Program-made: the position numbers and the translations under genes
The notes under the pieces: model-generated
The model's input: only the letters and a program-made list of their open reading frames with translations
Told to the model about the DNA's origin: nothing
Databases searched by the model: none
Shown: positions 1 through 6,865 of the stretch, in pieces
Layout of the letters: every line of letters starts with the position of its first letter
Position numbering within the stretch: position 1 is the stretch's first letter
NCBI GenBank assembly: GCA_027068765.1
Contig: JAMOMC010000040.1
Span: 1 to 32,235, forward strand
Direction: 5' to 3'
DNA length: 32,235 nt
DNA from: Campylobacterales bacterium
Lineage (GTDB): Bacteria > Campylobacterota > Campylobacteria > Campylobacterales > QNZT01

Positions 1-48
1 CACTTCGTCTTTATCAAAAGATTTTGGTCTGCCTATAGGTTTTTTCAT
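1..48 (-). CDS. TetR/AcrR-type regulator, N-terminus only (partial)
   Basis: Only the first 16 codons lie in the window, reading minus-strand from an ATG at 48..46. They begin MKKPIGRPKSFDKDEV. The GRPKxFDxDE pattern is typical of the N-terminal arm just before the helix-turn-helix of TetR/AcrR repressors, which bind palindromic operators and are released by small ligands. A strong promoter with an embedded palindrome sits directly upstream, as expected for autorepression. No Shine-Dalgarno lies between promoter and ATG, so the message may be leaderless. The ligand and target cannot be told from this fragment. The family call rests on a short motif plus the operator-like context. Confidence 0.7.
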   Translation of the reverse strand, partial: MKKPIGRPKSFDKDEV

Positions 49-55
49 AAGATGT

Positions 56-84
56 ATTATAGTACTAATTGGTACAAAAGTCAA
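56..84 (-). promoter_or_regulatory. Sigma70-type promoter with palindromic operator in the spacer
   Basis: On the minus strand TTGACT (84..79), a 17-nt spacer and TATAAT (61..56) form a near-consensus promoter. The spacer contains the inverted repeat GTAC-CAATTA-GTAC (62-75). A repressor bound there would block RNA polymerase directly. The expected transcription start is at about position 49, next to the ATG at 48, so there is room for little or no 5' leader. The promoter and palindrome are read directly; control by the adjacent TetR protein is inferred. Confidence 0.75.
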
Positions 85-110
85 TATTTCTAATTTTGTA
101 GTATGATAAG

Positions 111-297
111 TTGTCAGAAGATGATGTTTTAGGAGAAGAGGTGCACAATAGAAAACATGTTAAATTTGTACATGAGGGTAAATATGTAGCTGAAGTTGAA
201 ATCGAAATCATAGACAATGAAAATGGATGGGCTCCATATATCAATCTAGAGATAGTGAACTTGCAACTTTGAACATTTAATTTAATAATTTTTGATA
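111..297 (+). pseudogene. Decayed small ORF (HEGxYVAEV-type), probable 1-nt frameshift
   Basis: From a GTG at 141, preceded by AGGAG, or from an in-frame TTG at 111, a frame reads VHNRKHVKFVHEGKYVAEVE and on through GWAPYINLE to a TGA at 270-272. One base earlier the other frame continues DSELATLNI to a TAA at about 297. One missing base after the NLE codons would therefore join the two parts. The HEG-YVAEV...GW-PY pattern resembles, from memory, small uncharacterised bacterial proteins that go on as SLEDA. I assign no function. It is read as a degraded remnant between the TetR gene and the metallopeptidase-like gene; a functional 43-residue peptide is possible but less likely. Confidence 0.4.
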
Positions 298-324
298 ATA
301 TTATGATAAAAGAAAAGTTCTTAA

Positions 325-1059
325 ATGAAAAACATTAAAAAGTATCTAATCATATTGCTCATTTTCTCTATCTTTAGTAGTCTACTACTGCATTCAAGTA
401 TTATTAAACGAATGAGTGTACAATTTTCTGATTTTATACTGATTTCTAAAAATATTTATGTAGATCCACAAATGAAAAAAACTGAATATGAAAATATTGT
501 CTCTTTAGTACATAAAGCAAAACAGAGAATCATAGATAAATTTGGAGCTTTCTCATCAAGTCCAATTATTATTTTTACAAACAGTAGCAAAATGGCAAAA
601 GAGTATGGCACAAATGATTTTGGCTCGGCAATTAGAGTGCCATGGAATCAATATGTAGTCTTTGGACCAAAAGGACAAAATATCGATATAGTAGCTCATG
701 AATTACTTCATGCAGAGATTGGAGATAGATTAGGATACATAACAACACAATTTAAATTGCCTGTGTGGATTGATGAGGGAATCGGGATGCAAGTCGATTA
801 TCGTAAAAAATATCTAATCAATATCAACTCTATAAGTCAAAACGAAATCGATAGAGTAACATCAACAGGAACTTCTCAAATCATCAATGCTAACCCCTTT
901 TGGTCTGGTGGGAAAGAACAAGTGATTAGAAATTATCAAATTTCAAAGACACTTGTTACTAAGATATTAGCTCAAGATTTAAATCAATCTCTTTATGAGA
1001 TGTTGGATAAAGTTAAAAAATTAGAAAAGTTTGAAGATGTTTTTAGTTTAAAACCATAA
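325..1059 (+). CDS. Membrane-anchored HExxH zinc-peptidase-like protein
   Basis: This 244-residue protein starts with a basic N-terminus and one hydrophobic segment (about residues 7-25), a signal anchor or signal peptide that would place the rest in the periplasm. HELLH at 125-129 is the HExxH zinc-binding motif. WIDEG follows at 148-152, where E151 is well placed as the third zinc ligand of a gluzincin-like fold. The length and sparse features fit a small single-domain metallopeptidase; the substrate is unknown. Upstream is only an AT-rich stretch with a weak ribosome binding site. The last codons (Leu-Lys-Pro-stop) lie inside the first 101-bp direct repeat, so the C-terminus may have been altered by the rearrangement there. 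Proteolytic activity is inferred from the motif alone. Confidence 0.6.
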   Translation: MKNIKKYLIILLIFSIFSSLLLHSSIIKRMSVQFSDFILISKNIYVDPQMKKTEYENIVSLVHKAKQRIIDKFGAFSSSPIIIFTNSSKMAKEYGTNDFGSAIRVPWNQYVVFGPKGQNIDIVAHELLHAEIGDRLGYITTQFKLPVWIDEGIGMQVDYRKKYLININSISQNEIDRVTSTGTSQIINANPFWSGGKEQVIRNYQISKTLVTKILAQDLNQSLYEMLDKVKKLEKFEDVFSLKP

Positions 1060-1148
1060 AAATTCAGCAATCACGGACAAGATAATCTCATAAAAATCAT
1101 TTATAATAACACAAGCAAAAAAAGGAGAGAGTTTGAACGAGCATATTG
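1048..1148 (+). repeat. 101-bp direct repeat, copy 1
   Basis: This copy is identical to 1955-2055 except for one base (T1083 versus C1990) and has no indels. It holds a TATAAT (1102-1107), a GGAGAG ribosome binding site and the first codons (TTG AAC GAG CAT ATT) of the AraC-type gene. It therefore duplicates that gene's promoter and start region 907 bp upstream. Confidence 0.95.
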
Positions 1149-1168
1149 GAATAATAATAGTTCTGTAG
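1133..1168 (+). pseudogene. Truncated duplicate 5' end of the AraC-type gene (11 codons)
   Basis: The TTG start and ribosome binding site inside repeat copy 1 open a frame that matches the AraC-type protein for five residues (MNEHI). It then diverges into GIIIVL and stops at TAG 1166-1168. It is a by-product of the duplication. If transcribed from the copied promoter it would be a short leader peptide upstream of the toxin gene. Confidence 0.6.
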
Positions 1169-1195
1169 ATTCCATTGTTTCAGCTACTTATAACT

Positions 1196-1215
1196 TGGTA
1201 TCATATATAATACCA
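1196..1215 (+). promoter_or_regulatory. Toxin-antitoxin promoter/operator palindrome
   Basis: The inverted repeat TGGTAT-N8-ATACCA (1196-1201 and 1210-1215) overlaps a TATAAT (1206-1211), ending 2 nt before the toxin ATG at 1218. A palindrome over the -10 element suits binding by the ribbon-helix-helix antitoxin and autorepression of the operon. No good -35 is seen, and no Shine-Dalgarno lies between the -10 and the ATG, so initiation would give a leaderless or near-leaderless mRNA. The regulator assignment is inferred. Confidence 0.55.
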
Positions 1216-1217
1216 TT

Positions 1218-1628
1218 ATGAACAATATAGTAATCGATACAAATGTCTTACTCTCAGCACTACTTTCAAACAGAGGTGCAAGTTATAAGCTATTGTCGAT
1301 GATTGATAGTCATAAGTTTACTGTTCATATCTCAAATCCATTGATTTATGAGTATGAAGAGATACTAAAACTCAAGTCAAATATGGAGTTTAAACATATT
1401 GATGCGATTATCAACTATATATGTTATGTGGGAAAGAAAAATAAAATCTTCTATCTATGGAGACCAAAATTAAAAGATATAGATGATGATTTTTTACTTG
1501 AACTTGCTGTAAAATCAAACTCAATTATCATAACTTTAAATGGAAAAGATTTTAAAAAGGCATACGAATTTAATATAAAAGTAATGACTCCAAAAGAGTT
1601 TTTACAACATATAGGAGAGATACCATGA
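1218..1628 (+). CDS. PIN-domain toxin of a toxin-antitoxin pair
   Basis: This 136-residue protein starts with the PIN-fold signature IVIDTNVLLSAL. Candidate metal-binding acidic residues are D7, E45 (in IYEYEE), D89-D91 (in DIDDDFLLELA) and D111. The length and N-terminus fit the 'putative toxin component, PIN family' group (COG1569 type), metal-dependent endoribonucleases that cut RNA and stop translation. Where many relatives have an Asp in the TGD motif, this protein has LNGKD, so the fourth acidic position is less certain. Its TGA overlaps the antitoxin ATG (ATGA), giving toxin-first order with translational coupling. The pair lies between two direct repeats, which supports recent acquisition. 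The RNA target is unknown. Confidence 0.8.
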   Translation: MNNIVIDTNVLLSALLSNRGASYKLLSMIDSHKFTVHISNPLIYEYEEILKLKSNMEFKHIDAIINYICYVGKKNKIFYLWRPKLKDIDDDFLLELAVKSNSIIITLNGKDFKKAYEFNIKVMTPKEFLQHIGEIP

Positions 1629-1867
1629 AACAAACTATGAGCCTAAGGATGCCAAGTTATCTAAACAAAGCTTTACAAGATATCTGCGATGATGAAAAGA
1701 TATCTAAAAACCAATTTATCTTAAGTGCCTTGTCAGAAAAAATTGCATCTTTACAAACAGTTGATATCATAGAAAAAAAGGCAAAAGAAGCATCAAGGGA
1801 GAGTTTTTTAGATGCACTTAAAAATATTTCATCTAATGAGCCAAAAGAGAGTGACAAACTAGATTAA
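1625..1867 (+). CDS. Ribbon-helix-helix (CopG-like) antitoxin
   Basis: This 80-residue protein begins KQTMSLRMPSYLNKALQDIC. That is a short beta strand followed by helices (about residues 2-45), typical of ribbon-helix-helix DNA-binding antitoxins. The charged C-terminal tail (about 46-80) would wrap and neutralise the toxin. AGGAGAG inside the toxin's 3' end provides the ribosome binding site. It probably binds the palindrome at 1196-1215 as a dimer and represses the operon together with the toxin. The same reading frame stays open for 32 codons after its TAA, ending at the TAA at 1964-1966. That downstream segment may be the remains of another gene fused here by the rearrangement. Confidence 0.75.
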   Translation: MKQTMSLRMPSYLNKALQDICDDEKISKNQFILSALSEKIASLQTVDIIEKKAKEASRESFLDALKNISSNEPKESDKLD

Positions 1868-1966
1868 CAACACCTTGTGGACTTAGATATAAATTTGGGT
1901 TTATCAGAAAGAGAGTCTAAAAAAGTTTCTTGGGTTTTACAATTGGTTGATGACTTAAAACCATAA
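1868..1966 (+). pseudogene. C-terminal remnant of an unidentified gene
   Basis: Directly after the antitoxin stop, in the same frame, 32 sense codons read through LGLSERESKKVSWVLQLVDD to Leu-Lys-Pro-stop. There is no ribosome binding site or credible start. The last four codons are inside repeat copy 2. The residue pattern looks like a real protein C-terminus, so this is probably the end of a gene that once stood directly upstream of the AraC-type gene. I do not recognise the parent protein. Confidence 0.35.
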
Positions 1967-2055
1967 AAATTCAGCAATCACGGACAAGACAATCTCATAA
2001 AAATCATTTATAATAACACAAGCAAAAAAAGGAGAGAGTTTGAACGAGCATATTG
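1955..2055 (+). repeat. 101-bp direct repeat, copy 2
   Basis: This is the second copy of the repeat, continuous with the intact AraC-type gene and therefore the likely original. It carries TATAAT (2009-2014) and GGAGAG (2031-2036) ahead of the TTG start at 2040. The two copies delimit a 907-bp unit (1048-1954). Confidence 0.95.
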
Positions 2056-2906
2056 AGAAAGTTCTTTATCATATTGAGACACATTTAGATGATGTTTTGG
2101 ATGTGGAGACTTTGGCAAGAGTTGCTGGTTATTCTCCTTATCATTTTTGCAGGGTATTTAAAGTTAGTGTTGGTGAGTCGGTGATATCTTATGCGACGAG
2201 GCTTAGGATTGAGCGGGCAACTTTAAAGATGATGAACAATGATCGCTCTATCATACAGATAGCTCTTGAAGCTGGGTTTGAGACACCAAATGGTTTTAAT
2301 AAAGCTTTTAAAAAGATATTTCATCTGACACCAACAGAGTATAAAAAACAGCAGCTAAGATTGCTTCAAAATTATAAGGATAAGATGATGCAAACACCAA
2401 AAATAGTAACAAGAGATGAGACATTTGTCGTTTACGAAAGGGAGTGTGGAGGGTATGAAAAAAGCTCAGATATAGCTTGGAAAAAATTATCAAAAGAATT
2501 AAATGATTTAATCGAAAAACTAAAAGACAATCCAGTGCATAAAGATATAACCATCGATGTAAAAGATGCAGAGCTACTTGGCATTTGTCATGATGATCCA
2601 AATGTTACAGATGAGAAAAATATCCGATATGATGCTGCTATCGCTTGGGATAAAAAAAAGATAGATTTTCTAAAAGAGCAAGGGCTTAATACCAAAAAAA
2701 TAGAGGGTGGAAAATATGTGATGGTTTTATACAAAGGAGGCTATGAAAAAGCGATGGATAGTTGGAGTGGCATCTACAACTGGATAGGAGAAAACGGCTA
2801 TAAGTTTAAAGATTCTCCACCATTTGAAAGATACTTAAACACGCCTATGGAAGTGAGTGAAGATAAACTTTTGACTGAGATTTATGTGCCTTTGGAAGAT
2901 AGCTAA
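2040..2906 (+). CDS. AraC-family regulator with GyrI-like effector domain
   Basis: This 288-residue protein has an N-terminal AraC DNA-binding domain with two helix-turn-helix units (about residues 8-105; the second includes IALEAGFETPNGFNKAFKK and LTPTEYKK). A GyrI-like small-molecule-binding domain follows (about 120-285). This is the Rob/SoxS-type layout in which the C-terminal domain senses a ligand, often a drug or other amphipathic compound. The start is TTG, supported by GGAGAG six bases upstream. A TATAAT lies in the repeat ahead of it. The 3' end overlaps the convergent tpiA gene by 4 nt and no terminator is visible between them. Target genes are not evident nearby. Confidence 0.85.
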   Translation: MNEHIEKVLYHIETHLDDVLDVETLARVAGYSPYHFCRVFKVSVGESVISYATRLRIERATLKMMNNDRSIIQIALEAGFETPNGFNKAFKKIFHLTPTEYKKQQLRLLQNYKDKMMQTPKIVTRDETFVVYERECGGYEKSSDIAWKKLSKELNDLIEKLKDNPVHKDITIDVKDAELLGICHDDPNVTDEKNIRYDAAIAWDKKKIDFLKEQGLNTKKIEGGKYVMVLYKGGYEKAMDSWSGIYNWIGENGYKFKDSPPFERYLNTPMEVSEDKLLTEIYVPLEDS

Positions 2907-3610
2907 ATATTTTTAGCTATCCCAATCATCTCACAAAATGCATTCACATCCCAACTAGCAGTTCCGACCAAAATACCTTCACAATTTTTAATACCAAGTA
3001 TCTCCTTGGTATTAGCAACCTTGACACTTCCACCATAAAGTATAGGTGCTTTAATCTTCTCTTTTAAAAGTCCCAAAGTCTCCTCTATCTGCTTAGTGCT
3101 TGCGGTGAGTCCCGTACCAATCGCCCAAACAGGCTCATAAGCAACGATAAGATTTTTATAAGATATGTCAATACCTTCTAATTGAGCAAAATTATAAGCT
3201 ATTACAGACTCTATGCCTTCTTCTCTCACTTTTTTTGGCTCTCCTATGCAGTAGATGATTTTAAAGCCTTTTGCTTTGTAAAACTCATATTTTTTTACAA
3301 TTTCATCTTGGCTTTCACCTAAAACATGTCGTCTTTCGCTGTGTCCTATCAAAATTGTATCTATACCAAACTCTTCGATTTGCTCATATCCAATCTCTCC
3401 TGTAAATGAACCTTTTTCTGTCGCATAGGCATTTTGTATACCAACAGAGATTTTATCGTTTAAATCAAAACTATCTAGTGCTGTACTTGGAGGAAAAACT
3501 AAAACACTATCTTTACTACCTAGATCATTAACATAGCTATTTAATTTTTCAATATACTCTTTTGTACTTTTTCTTGTGTGGTTAGTTTTAAAATTTGCTG
3601 CAATTATCAT
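2903..3610 (-). CDS. tpiA: Triosephosphate isomerase
   Basis: The 235-residue enzyme interconverts dihydroxyacetone phosphate and glyceraldehyde 3-phosphate in the cytosol for glycolysis and gluconeogenesis. The catalytic residues are visible: K8 in AANFKTN, H90 in GHSERR and E159 in [11 protein letters not shown], with the phosphate-binding GGSV near the end. It is a little shorter than the usual 250 residues, as expected in this phylum. Its ATG overlaps the pgk stop (ATGA), so it is the last gene of the gap-pgk-tpiA operon and translationally coupled. The TAG stop lies within the end of the convergent AraC-type gene. Confidence 0.96.
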   Translation of the reverse strand: MIIAANFKTNHTRKSTKEYIEKLNSYVNDLGSKDSVLVFPPSTALDSFDLNDKISVGIQNAYATEKGSFTGEIGYEQIEEFGIDTILIGHSERRHVLGESQDEIVKKYEFYKAKGFKIIYCIGEPKKVREEGIESVIAYNFAQLEGIDISYKNLIVAYEPVWAIGTGLTASTKQIEETLGLLKEKIKAPILYGGSVKVANTKEILGIKNCEGILVGTASWDVNAFCEMIGIAKNI

Positions 3611-4812
3611 GATGGATTCTTCAACACGGCTTCAATTCCAGGCAACAATTTACCCTCTAAAAGCTCCAAACTAGCTCCACCACCAGTAGATATAAAAGTC
3701 ATCTCCTCAACATCGCCTGCTCTTTGACACACATCTGCTGTATCACCGCCACCTACGATAGTTGTAGCATGAGTTTCTGCTATATAGTGACTCATTTTAA
3801 CACTTCCTTTTGAAAATTTATCAAGCTCATACACTCCCATCGGACCATTCCAAAGGATAGTTTGTGCATCATTTAGTGCTTCACGAAATAGTCTACTTGT
3901 AGCAGGTCCTATATCAAGCCCCATCCAATCTTTTGGAATCTCTTGAATTGGTAAAAATTTTACAGGAGAGTCTTCGGAAATTTCAGGAGAAACAACCAAA
4001 TCAACAGGTAGATAAAACTTCACTCCAAGTGCCTGAGCTCTATAGATAATCTTCTTTGCATCTTCTATCAAATGATCTTCAACAAGAGATTTACCAATCT
4101 CATACCCTTGTGCCTTTAAAAATGTAAATGCCATACCACCACCGATGATAATCTTATCTACTTTTTCAACAAGATTTACAAGTGCTTGAAGCTTACCAGA
4201 GACTTTACTTCCACCTATAACTGCGATAAAAGGGCGAGAAGGATTTAAAACAGATCTATGAAAAAAATTCACCTCTTTTTGCATCAAAAATCCAGCAGCT
4301 TTATGCTCTTTGTCAAAATGTTCAGGAAGAGCAAAAATAGAGCCATGTCTTCTATGGCTCGCACCAAAAGCATCGTTTATATAGATATCTGCCATCGAAG
4401 CCAGCCTAGATGCAAACTCACTATCATTTGCTACTTCACCAGGGTTATATCTAAGATTTTCAAGAAGCATAACCTCTCCACCTTCAAGAGATTTTGCTTT
4501 TTTTATCGTATCATCACCAACAACATTGCAAGCCATGATAACATCCATTTTTAAAAGTAAAGAGAGTCTTTTTTGAACAGGTTTCAAAGAGTCTTTTTCA
4601 TCATTCCATTCACCTGGAGTTGGACGACCAAAATGACTTGCTAAGATGATTTTACAATTTCTATCCATACAGTATCTTATGGTTGTAAGAGCTGAACGAA
4701 TTCTTCTGTCATCACTGATGTTTCCAAACTCATCTTTAGGAACATTAAAATCGCATCTTATAAATACTCTCTTATCCTCAATATCCAAATCTTTAATAGA
4801 TAACAACTCCAT
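3607..4812 (-). CDS. pgk: Phosphoglycerate kinase
   Basis: The 401-residue monomeric enzyme transfers phosphate between 1,3-bisphosphoglycerate and ADP. Visible signatures are the N-terminal substrate-binding RCDFNVP, the basic-patch segments ASHFGRP and the C-terminal nucleotide-binding GGGDTAD and STGGGASLE. The length is that of the family. The ATG follows the gap stop almost directly, and its GGAG ribosome binding site lies inside the end of gap. It is the middle gene of a three-gene glycolytic operon read on the minus strand. Confidence 0.97.
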   Translation of the reverse strand: MELLSIKDLDIEDKRVFIRCDFNVPKDEFGNISDDRRIRSALTTIRYCMDRNCKIILASHFGRPTPGEWNDEKDSLKPVQKRLSLLLKMDVIMACNVVGDDTIKKAKSLEGGEVMLLENLRYNPGEVANDSEFASRLASMADIYINDAFGASHRRHGSIFALPEHFDKEHKAAGFLMQKEVNFFHRSVLNPSRPFIAVIGGSKVSGKLQALVNLVEKVDKIIIGGGMAFTFLKAQGYEIGKSLVEDHLIEDAKKIIYRAQALGVKFYLPVDLVVSPEISEDSPVKFLPIQEIPKDWMGLDIGPATSRLFREALNDAQTILWNGPMGVYELDKFSKGSVKMSHYIAETHATTIVGGGDTADVCQRAGDVEEMTFISTGGGASLELLEGKLLPGIEAVLKNPS

Positions 4813-5823
4813 CTATTTATCTCCTTTACAAATATGTACTGCCATATCAATTAATCTACACGAGTAACCCCACTCATTGTCATACCAAGCCATCACTTTA
4901 ACAAAATTTCCATCAACAACTTGAGTTAAATCCCCAGCGACAATGGCACTTATTTTTGAGCCTATAAAATCAGAAGAGACTCTTTTATCTTCATCAACTT
5001 CTATAATTCCTTTTAATTTTCCATTTTGCATCTGTTTAAAAACAGCATTTACTTCCTCTTTGCTTGTATCTTTTTTTACAAGAACATTAAGATCAATCAT
5101 AGATACATTTGGAGTTGGGACTCTTATGGCTTGACCGTTTAGTTTTCCTTTAAGATGAGGCATAACAAGTGCGATTGCTTTTGCAGCTCCTGTTGAAGTT
5201 GGTATCATATTTATAGCAGCAGCTCTTGCTCGTCTTGGATCTTTAGAGTGTTTAACATCTAATATATTTTGATCATTTGTGTAAGAGTGACAAGTTGTAA
5301 CAAGCCCTTTATCAATTCCAAAAGCATCATCAATAACTTTTACAATTGGTGCTAAACAGTTTGTAGTACAGCTTGCATTTGATACGATTTTTTCTCCTTT
5401 ATATTCTTCTTCATTTACACCTATAACAAAAGTGGCAGTTGCTTCATCTTTTGCGGGAGCAGAAAATAGAACTTTTTTAATACCTTTGTCAATGTAACTT
5501 TGTGATTTTTCTTGTGTATAAAATGCTCCTGTACACTCTAAAAGAACTTCTGCTCCATACTTGGCAAAGTCAAGATTTTTAGGATCTCTATCGTTTAGAA
5601 ACTTTACTTTTGATTTTCCTATCTGGATATAATCATCTTCAAGCAATTCAACATCACCTTTAAATGTACCGTGAACACTATCATATTTTAGTAGATATTT
5701 TGTCATATCTCTATTCGTTGTATCATTTACAACCACCAACTCTATATCATCTCTATCTTCTAAAATCCTAGCAACACATCTTCCAATTCTGCCAAAACCA
5801 GTAATCGCCACTTTAATCGCCAC
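4813..5823 (-). CDS. gap: Glyceraldehyde-3-phosphate dehydrogenase, type I
   Basis: The 336-residue enzyme oxidises glyceraldehyde 3-phosphate to 1,3-bisphosphoglycerate with NAD. The Rossmann motif GFGRIGR lies at the N-terminus and the VVND segment (D34) indicates a preference for NAD over NADP. The catalytic Cys152 sits in SNASCTTNCLAP, with the partner His in TCHSYTND and the C-terminal WYDNEWGYS. The start is GTG at 5823..5821, with GGAGA six bases upstream and no better ATG. It is the first gene of the gap-pgk-tpiA operon, transcribed away from nadD/rsfS across a 79-bp region. Confidence 0.97.
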   Translation of the reverse strand: MAIKVAITGFGRIGRCVARILEDRDDIELVVVNDTTNRDMTKYLLKYDSVHGTFKGDVELLEDDYIQIGKSKVKFLNDRDPKNLDFAKYGAEVLLECTGAFYTQEKSQSYIDKGIKKVLFSAPAKDEATATFVIGVNEEEYKGEKIVSNASCTTNCLAPIVKVIDDAFGIDKGLVTTCHSYTNDQNILDVKHSKDPRRARAAAINMIPTSTGAAKAIALVMPHLKGKLNGQAIRVPTPNVSMIDLNVLVKKDTSKEEVNAVFKQMQNGKLKGIIEVDEDKRVSSDFIGSKISAIVAGDLTQVVDGNFVKVMAWYDNEWGYSCRLIDMAVHICKGDK

Positions 5824-5902
5824 TTCGTCTCCTTTTATTATGTTTAGTGTATAATCTTTTTATATTATATCAACTTAAGTTAAAAAAGGTTTAAATGTTC
5901 AA
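5824..5902. promoter_or_regulatory. Divergent promoter region between gap and nadD-rsfS
   Basis: This short AT-rich gap contains -10-like hexamers in both directions: TATAAT on the plus strand at 5850-5855 (toward nadD-rsfS) and TATAAT on the minus strand at 5869..5864 (toward gap). Neither has a clear -35, as is common in this phylum. The two -10 elements lie less than 10 bp apart, so the divergent promoters would probably interfere. This is based on hexamer matches only. Confidence 0.45.
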
Positions 5903-6778
5903 ATGAATGTAGCTGTTTTTGGAGGCAGTTTTGATCCTCCCCATCTAGGACACGAAGAAATTATAAAAAAAACTCTTCAAAACCTCGATATAGAGGTGCT
6001 TTTTATAGTTCCGACATTTTTAAACCCTTTTAAAGAGAGTTTTTTTGCACCCTCTTCAAAAAGATACAAATGGGTAGAAAAATTACTAAAAAACTATCCC
6101 AAAACAGAGATAATTGACTATGAGATGAGACAAAATCGTCCTGTTTCAACTATTGAGACAATCAAATATCTTTTAGAAAACTATAAATTAGATAAAATAT
6201 ACTTGATTATTGGAGCAGACAATGTACATACTCTTCCAAAATGGAGAAACTATAATGAGTTAAAAAAATTAGTACATTTTGTAATTGCTACAAGAGATGA
6301 TATAAAAACTCCTAAAAACTTGCAAAAATTGGACATTCATGTTAATATCAGCTCAACAAAGTTAAGAGAGAAAATCAAAAAAGAGTATCTACCAAAACTG
6401 ATATCTGATGAGATAATAAAATATTACGAAAAAAGAGGAAAAATGAACGACAAAATTGAGAAAATTGTAAACATATTAGATGAAAAAAAAGCTGAAAATA
6501 TACAGTTATTTGATATGAGAGATAAAGATTATGTAGTTGAAGATGTTATAATAGCTACAACACTTGGACCAAAACATGGTTTAGCACTTTTAGACTATGT
6601 TAAAAATGAGTTAAAACCAGATAGCAAAAGCTATTTCAATATAGAACCTAGTGACGAATGGACGATTATAGATATGGGCGATATAATGATACACTTAATG
6701 ACTCCAGAATATCGAGCTAAATACAATATAGAAGAGTTTTTATCACAGAGGATTAAGCAAAATAGTAACGAAATTTAA
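5903..6778 (+). CDS. nadD-rsfS: Fused nicotinate-nucleotide adenylyltransferase / ribosomal silencing factor
   Basis: One 291-residue frame contains two normally separate proteins. Residues 1-180 are NadD, which makes nicotinic acid adenine dinucleotide from NaMN and ATP in NAD synthesis. It shows the nucleotidyltransferase signatures GGSFDPPHLGH and the C-terminal ISSTKLR. Residues 181-291 are RsfS (Iojap), which binds ribosomal protein uL14 and blocks subunit joining in starvation; the DVIIATTLGPKHGLALLDYV and EWTIIDMGDIMIHLM segments are typical. The junction is GK-M181, and that Met codon (ATG 6443-6445) has AGAGGA just upstream. A separate RsfS could therefore also be made from the same mRNA. 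In related bacteria the two genes are usually adjacent and separate. Confidence 0.88.
   Translation: MNVAVFGGSFDPPHLGHEEIIKKTLQNLDIEVLFIVPTFLNPFKESFFAPSSKRYKWVEKLLKNYPKTEIIDYEMRQNRPVSTIETIKYLLENYKLDKIYLIIGADNVHTLPKWRNYNELKKLVHFVIATRDDIKTPKNLQKLDIHVNISSTKLREKIKKEYLPKLISDEIIKYYEKRGKMNDKIEKIVNILDEKKAENIQLFDMRDKDYVVEDVIIATTLGPKHGLALLDYVKNELKPDSKSYFNIEPSDEWTIIDMGDIMIHLMTPEYRAKYNIEEFLSQRIKQNSNEI
6434..6445 (+). promoter_or_regulatory. Internal ribosome binding site and start for stand-alone RsfS
   Basis: AGAGGA followed by AAA and ATG (6443-6445) lies exactly at the NadD/RsfS domain border and in frame. This is the spacing of a working start site. It suggests that a free RsfS is translated in addition to, or instead of, the fusion. 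Confidence 0.5.
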
Positions 6779-6805
6779 TTTTTAACTCTATTTTGTCACT
6801 TTTTC

Positions 6806-6834
6806 TTGACAATATATCCCATTTATAATAAAAT
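6806..6834 (+). promoter_or_regulatory. Promoter of the PAS-protein gene
   Basis: TTGACA (6806-6811), 17 bases and TAAAAT (6829-6834) form a sigma70-type promoter about 30 bp ahead of the PAS gene. A second hexamer, TATAAT at 6824-6829, is too close to the -35 to pair with it. The gene therefore appears to be transcribed on its own. Confidence 0.6.
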
Positions 6835-6865
6835 ATACATAGTTAAAATATAAAAGGATTGTTTT

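Noticed and set aside
4258-4554. 98-codon plus-strand ORF inside pgk
   Set aside because: It is a shadow frame of a strongly conserved minus-strand gene, with no ribosome binding site and no recognisable protein pattern.
6824-6829. TATAAT as the -10 for the PAS gene
   Set aside because: It is only 12 bases from the TTGACA; the TAAAAT with a 17-base spacer fits better.
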